64,000 nt of DNA, taken from positions 56,346,919-56,410,918 of the forward strand of contig NC_092875.1 of NCBI RefSeq assembly GCF_028372415.1. Reading direction: 5' to 3'. Shown piece by piece: positions 59,170 through 64,000 of this stretch. Each line of letters begins with the position of its first letter. The first letter of the stretch is position 1. This stretch comes from Notamacropus eugenii. Its lineage: Eukaryota > Chordata > Mammalia > Diprotodontia > Macropodidae. The position numbers and the translations under genes were made by a program. The notes under the pieces were generated by a model. The model worked only from the letters and a program-made list of their open reading frames with translations, had not been told where the DNA came from and ran no database searches.

Positions 59170-60480
59170 ACTAAGATAGTTTAAAACCATTTATTATATA
59201 CTTACTACGCACTTAGAAGTATACTCTGATACAAAAATAAAATTGAATCAGTCCCTACTCTTAAGAAATTTATATTCTACCAAAAAAGCTCATATTTGAG
59301 AATATATAGAATAAATATGAAGTAGTTGACAGAGGGTGGTCAGTAAAATATAAGAAGAATTAGAAGAAGTTTCATGTAGAAAGTGCTGTATGAATTCATC
59401 CAACAGGAGGAAAGGAATTCTTTGAGTTGGCGGTGAGGAAGAAGTGTGTTCTAGGCATGAGGAATGGTGTAAAGGAGCACTATGCAAGGCACTCTTTGGT
59501 TACAACATCAGATGCAGGAATTGCATGTGTATGGAAATATATAATTAAAGTGAAAAGATAAATTAGAGCCCAAGAACTTAAGGGATTTAGAAGTAAAAAA
59601 TGGGAATTTAAATTTTTTTCCTCCTAGAATAAAAAGTAAGCCAGACCAGTTTAATGACTGGGAGTGACATGGTCAGATCTGTATTTAAGGGAAATCATTT
59701 CAACAGCTTTATTGGAGTAGGAAGATGCTTGAGGCAGAGGGAGAAATTAGGACACCATCATAACGAATTTGTTGAGAGGTAATATGTTTTGAACTTGGGG
59801 GGGGTCTGTATGAGTAGTGAGGAGGTAAGGAATTCAGGGTTCTTGTGGAGGTAAAAATGGTAAAATTTCTGAAACAAGTACATATGCAGGATGAGCAGAG
59901 GGAGTAGTCTAGGATAATTCTGTGGTTATGAACTTTTGCGGCTGAAGTAGGGTGGAGCTTTCATTAAAAACAGGGAAATTCAGAAGGGAGGGAAATGATA
60001 TGATAATGAATTGCATTTTGGAAATGTTGCACTCACGGTACCTGGGGAATCTCCTCTCTCTCTCTCTCTGTCTCTCTCTGTCTCTGTCCCTCTCTGTTTC
60101 TGTCTCGCTCTGCTATCAATCTATTTCTGATATTCAATAGACAATCAGGTGATGTGCATCTGGAATTCAGAAAAAAGGGCTGGATAAATAGTAACATAGC
60201 AGTCATTTCCATAGAATTATAATTGGCAAATTTAAGAAAAATGCAGTTTCTTTTGCTCATCTCTCTGAACTTTATCAAATTTATTGTTGTTTTATTTTAG
60301 ATCATGATGGCAACTCCTGTTCTTTTGGGACAACCTGAAATAAAGTCAATTTTTATTCAATCTCTTCATTTTAGTATATCTTTTAAAATATGCTTCATTT
60401 ATGCAGTAAATTATTCTGTTGTATTTTCTTATCAATTTTTGTATTCCTTTTTTATATGTAATTCATCTTATTTATATTGA
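59170..60480. repeat. Ancient interspersed repeat block, diverged copy
   Basis: Follows 22310-23530 in order ('ccatttattatatacttact', then 'gaagaagtgtgttctaggca', then 'ttgcactcacggtacctggg'). Part of the older duplicate remnant. Confidence 0.45.
60050..60111. repeat. (TC)n/(TCTCTG)n microsatellite
   Basis: TC run with TG steps in the ancient repeat block. Confidence 0.9.
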
Positions 60481-60539
60481 AGTTTAAAATGGTTCATTGT
60501 GTTTTATTCTATCATCTACTTAGCAATGATAATGGTGAG

Positions 60540-60760
60540 AAATAGTCTTTGTATTGTGTTTATAGATTCCAAAGCACTTCATGTGTTATCTTACTCCTCA
60601 CATCTTTGTATTTTGTGCTATTTTTATTCATATTTTACAGAAGAAGTAATTGTGGCTGAAAAAAGGCTTAAGTGACTTGTATAGAATCACACAGCTAGGA
60701 TGTTTCTGAATGAAGATTTGAACTCAGGTCTTTCTAACTCCAAGACTAGTATCCTGGCCT
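60540..60760 (-). repeat. MIR-like SINE, tail segment
   Basis: Third copy of the 16935-17125 repeat, opening the 60515-64000 segment. Confidence 0.6.
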
Positions 60761-60819
60761 CACTAGAAAATACGTGGGGGAATGCCAGCAAAAGAGACCC
60801 AACTGTTGATTTAATAATG

Positions 60820-61745
60820 TTTTCCTGATTAGTGGGTATGTCAAAGAAGGAAGACAAACAATTAATAAAGGTTGAAAAGAAAATGATTATGATGAAATGC
60901 CAAAATTGAGAGATTGAGTTAAGGCAGTCCTTAAAGGAAAAATTATGTCTGAAAGCGGGCATTAACCAAATAGGCAAACAAAAGACTAATAAACTGAGTG
61001 AACAATTTTAAAAGAAGAGAATCAATAAAATTAACTTCAAAATAATCACAAGAGAAGGATTCTAGAAAATTAGAGGAGAGGTAGGTAAAGGAGAAAAAAA
61101 CCATAAAAATGCTAAAACTAATAACACATACTTTGAAAACTCCAAAATAAAAAAAAAAACCCTCTAGTCAATTTGATTTTTAAAAAAGAAATTAGAAAAT
61201 GGAATTACAAAACTAACAATGAACATGCTGAATTCAATTGAGAGAAGGTGTATTCACAACAGAATTCTTTTGTGATAAAAAGAATTATTGAATTTTACTA
61301 TATGCATTTATATGAGAGAAATAGTAAGAATTTGAGGGAAATGAATTATTATATCATCCCCAAAAGATAAAATTTCCAGATTTACAGCACATGAGACAGA
61401 TGTCATAAACTTTCCAGTCTCAGAGAGGAAAACTATACCATTAGGGAAGTACTAATGAATGGGAGGGGGAGGAATTGGTTTAGATGGATGAAGTGTTCTA
61501 TTAAACACTACAGGAAAAATGAATAGCTATGTTACATAAATTATGGTTAATAATTGACAAAGAAATTTCTTGCCAAACTACTCTCTCAGACAATTACGGT
61601 CCTAACTCCTAAACTAGTGAGAGATAAAGTAGAGAAAGAGAATTATAGACCAATATAATTTATGAACATGAATGTAAAAGCTTCAATATAATATTTGCAA
61701 AATACTACAAATACCTAAAATAAAAGCATTTACTATGACCACAAT
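60820..61745 (+). mobile_element. Old L1 ORF2 fragment, tail segment
   Basis: Counterpart of 17190-18125, with the RT entry wording near 61635-61660 (EKENYRPI). The remainder to 63740 is unit DNA in which I see no gene. Confidence 0.5.
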
Positions 61746-64000
61746 ATCTTGTTTCTCTTTGCATGCTGATCCTTCTCCCTTGCTGACTAACAGTTCTGGA
61801 GCTCAGGCAAATTCCAGACTCTCTACCTGTTTGGTGCATTGTGACAACATCTTAGTAAGGCCAATGATAATCAGGAGATGATTAAGAGGATGGAAATGGA
61901 CCTTTTCAGATTCTCATAGGTTTAATGCTATTTATTTGAAACCTGAGGTAATTGTTTCTACACTTTTGGTTCATCCTTAACTTATAATTATCTTCACCAT
62001 AGGATGTCATAGGTGGAGAGCCAGTGATAGACTATATGCCTATTATACAAGGACCGGTTAGTTGAATTCAAAGCAGATCATCACTGGGTTGACCATTGGA
62101 TGGGGATACTTTTGGCCACAGAAGTTCTTCACAAGGGTTTACCAGATGGAAGGTTATCATCTATGTTCATAGAAGACAAACCCTCCCTGATTGGAATGCT
62201 GAACCCATTAGGAGTTGAAATGCAGAAGGAATTTATATATTTGCAGTTTGGAAGTATAGACAAGACTTTTGTGGAGCTTATGGCTTGAGTTCAAAGAACA
62301 AAAAGTAGTCCTGTGGGGATCAAGGAGTAAGAAGAAAAGTAAGACAATGGAAAAGATCAGAAGATGTGAGAGAAGACATTATTTTTAGGGAGCTGATACC
62401 AAAGGTAGGACTAAGGGTACAGACATATATCTTCTTTCTAGATCTAAAATTCTAATTTCCATAGAGTCTTACTGAGTTGGCCTCACTCCTGCATAAACCT
62501 CTTAGATAGGATTATAAGATGATATGATAATGCATTTAGATTTGGAAGTTATCTTAAAGTCATCTACCCTGCCTCTTTATATCACTGAGGAAACTGATTC
62601 TCAGAAGTCACATGGCCAGGGTGAAATAGATGACTGTGCCTGGTACAAATTACCTAAAATATTTTCTTTTTGTTTGATGAGTGACAAAGACAGGAAACTG
62701 CCAAAGATCCTCTACAGATTTGTCCCTGTTTTAGGGACCCAGAAAGTGATTCTCCTGTAGATGAATTCTGTACTTCCGTCTACAGTGAAGAGCAGGGTAA
62801 GCATTAGACTCACTCCAGGACTTAAGACAGAGGTACCTGAACTCCTTACCCAGTATGAACTACTAGGGATTTGAATATGGAAGTCATTGGCTTGAGAAGG
62901 GCATGTGGAGTCAAGAAAGGAACAATGCACCCAAGGAAACAAAATTCTACTGTTCAAACGGTCTTAAAGTAAAGACAGATTATCAGAGCATGAAAAAACT
63001 TAGAATATCAAATGCTGATATGGATGCATCCTTATAACTTGCAATGTCTAACCTACCTTACTCCAACAACATTTTACAAGTAAGAACACTGAGATCAGGT
63101 GAGGAAGAAAAGTGACTTGTCCAAAATCACACAAATAGTAACAAAGTCAGAATTAAAATCCTAGTCTTCTAGTTCACTGTTGCAATACACTGTAACCAAG
63201 AGATCTAACAGTAACATTCATAAGAAAAGTGATTTTTAGTTCTCTTATCCAGGACCCCCAAGAATTCCTGTTCACTCCCTTTGCCTGCAACCCAATACAA
63301 ATTTTCAACTGTTCCCCAACTCATGTATAATAATAGTTTGTCTGATCCATTCTCTCAACTTTCTCCCTTGCAGGGGTCCTAGGAATTCAAATCCTCCACC
63401 AATCTTTTATCTTCTTTTCCTCTGTTTGTACACAGGAAATAAGCAGTCACCTCATTAACTTTTATAAGGGATAAAATCATTCTAGCACTGTGGGTAATCC
63501 AGCTCTCTGGGTGGTGAAGATCTTAGCCTACTGGACCTCTCCCAGCTTTGTAGAGTCAGAATTATTATGAGATAAGATCTAACCAAAGTCTTGGCTTCTG
63601 TCTTTGGGAATAGGTATGAGATCGTCTGTCCTTGTTAGGCATCACAATGCAAAATTCTTTATGTGCTGCTGCTCAGAGTCTTCCTGGACATTGGGATATA
63701 TTTTATTAAAAACATTGATCTATACTAGCCTCTGATACTTGCTACTGTAATGACAATAACAGCTAATTCTTTAAAGTGATTTAAAGTTAGCAAAGTTTTC
63801 TGCAAACAACAGAAATATTTAATTCCAGTATGACCTGTAAAATACATAGGGCACATCCTGTACTATTTCATAGCATCAGTGCAGAGAAAGGAATTAAATT
63901 GCCCAAGGTTCTACAGGTTTTCAGTAGGAGGATTGGGTCCTGAACTGATATTTCTTTATTCTGAATCTAGGGTTCTTTCCATCTGCTCTTCCAATTTTGG

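Larger units (their letters stand above)
57440..60500. repeat. Older, more diverged remnant of the same duplicated unit
   Basis: 57440-58060 resembles unit positions 18895-19450 (also 36820-37440), including the stretch around 57710-57780 that matches 37095-37170. 59170-60480 resembles 22310-23530. The match is clearly weaker than between the three main units, roughly 65-70% by eye. It seems to come from an earlier round of duplication. No receptor remains in it. Confidence 0.6.
60515..64000. repeat. Unit tail segment matching 16930-20400
   Basis: From about 60515 to the window end the sequence follows unit 1 positions 16930-20400 in order, including the old L1 piece and the MIR-like repeats. 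Similarity is about that of the three main units. It may be the displaced tail of unit 3 or the start of a further unit beyond the window. Confidence 0.75.

Noticed and set aside
62100-62288. Open frame of 62 residues, possible small gene
   Set aside because: The unit 1 counterpart near 18510-18700 does not keep the frame and no domain is visible.
1-64000. Search for an undescribed gene system
   Set aside because: Apart from the receptors, every longer frame can be explained by LINE, SINE, LTR or simple-repeat sequence. I see no cluster of unexplained conserved frames.

Overview
The window looks like intergenic and olfactory-receptor (OR) cluster DNA from a marsupial. It is AT-rich and saturated with interspersed repeats: L1 and ORF1-only 'half-L1' (HAL1-type) LINEs with long purine-rich 3' ends, RTE-clade LINE pieces, tRNA-derived SINEs (one with an RTE-like tail, resembling WSINE1 of Australian marsupials), MIR-like SINEs and LTR fossils. 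The SINE hints at Australidelphia, but I cannot settle the species from sequence alone.

The only host genes I can support are three single-coding-exon class II odorant receptors of family OR1 type, all on the minus strand. They are a pseudogene at 8406-9346, an intact 312-residue gene at 34480-35418, and an intact 312-residue gene at 52595-53533 (longest reading 52595-53599). All three begin with the same MGPENQT N-terminus, just downstream of a likely splice acceptor.

The receptors sit in tandemly duplicated blocks. Unit 1 covers about 1-23187 (its left end is outside the window). Unit 2 covers about 23188-39195. Unit 3 starts near 39196 and runs through the third receptor to about 53695. 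A tail segment at 60515-64000 repeats unit positions 16930-20400, and 57440-60500 is an older, more diverged copy of unit positions 18895-23530. The blocks differ by insertions and deletions. Unit 1 gained a 6.4-kb HAL1-containing insertion and an RTE LINE. Unit 2 gained an internally deleted HAL1 and lost about 1.8 kb. Unit 3 gained an LTR element of about 6.3 kb and further solo LTRs. Two solo-LTR insertions are shared by units 1 and 2 while unit 3 keeps the uninterrupted sites, so units 1 and 2 appear to be the younger pair.

I found no operon, CRISPR array, RNA gene or previously undescribed molecular system. The most unusual object is 9615-16055: a 5'-complete HAL1 fused at its 3' end to a segment of a retrovirus-like element, flanked as one unit by a 17-base target-site duplication and itself interrupted by a second HAL1. 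All similarities were judged by eye; repeat-family names come from memory of the families, not from a search.
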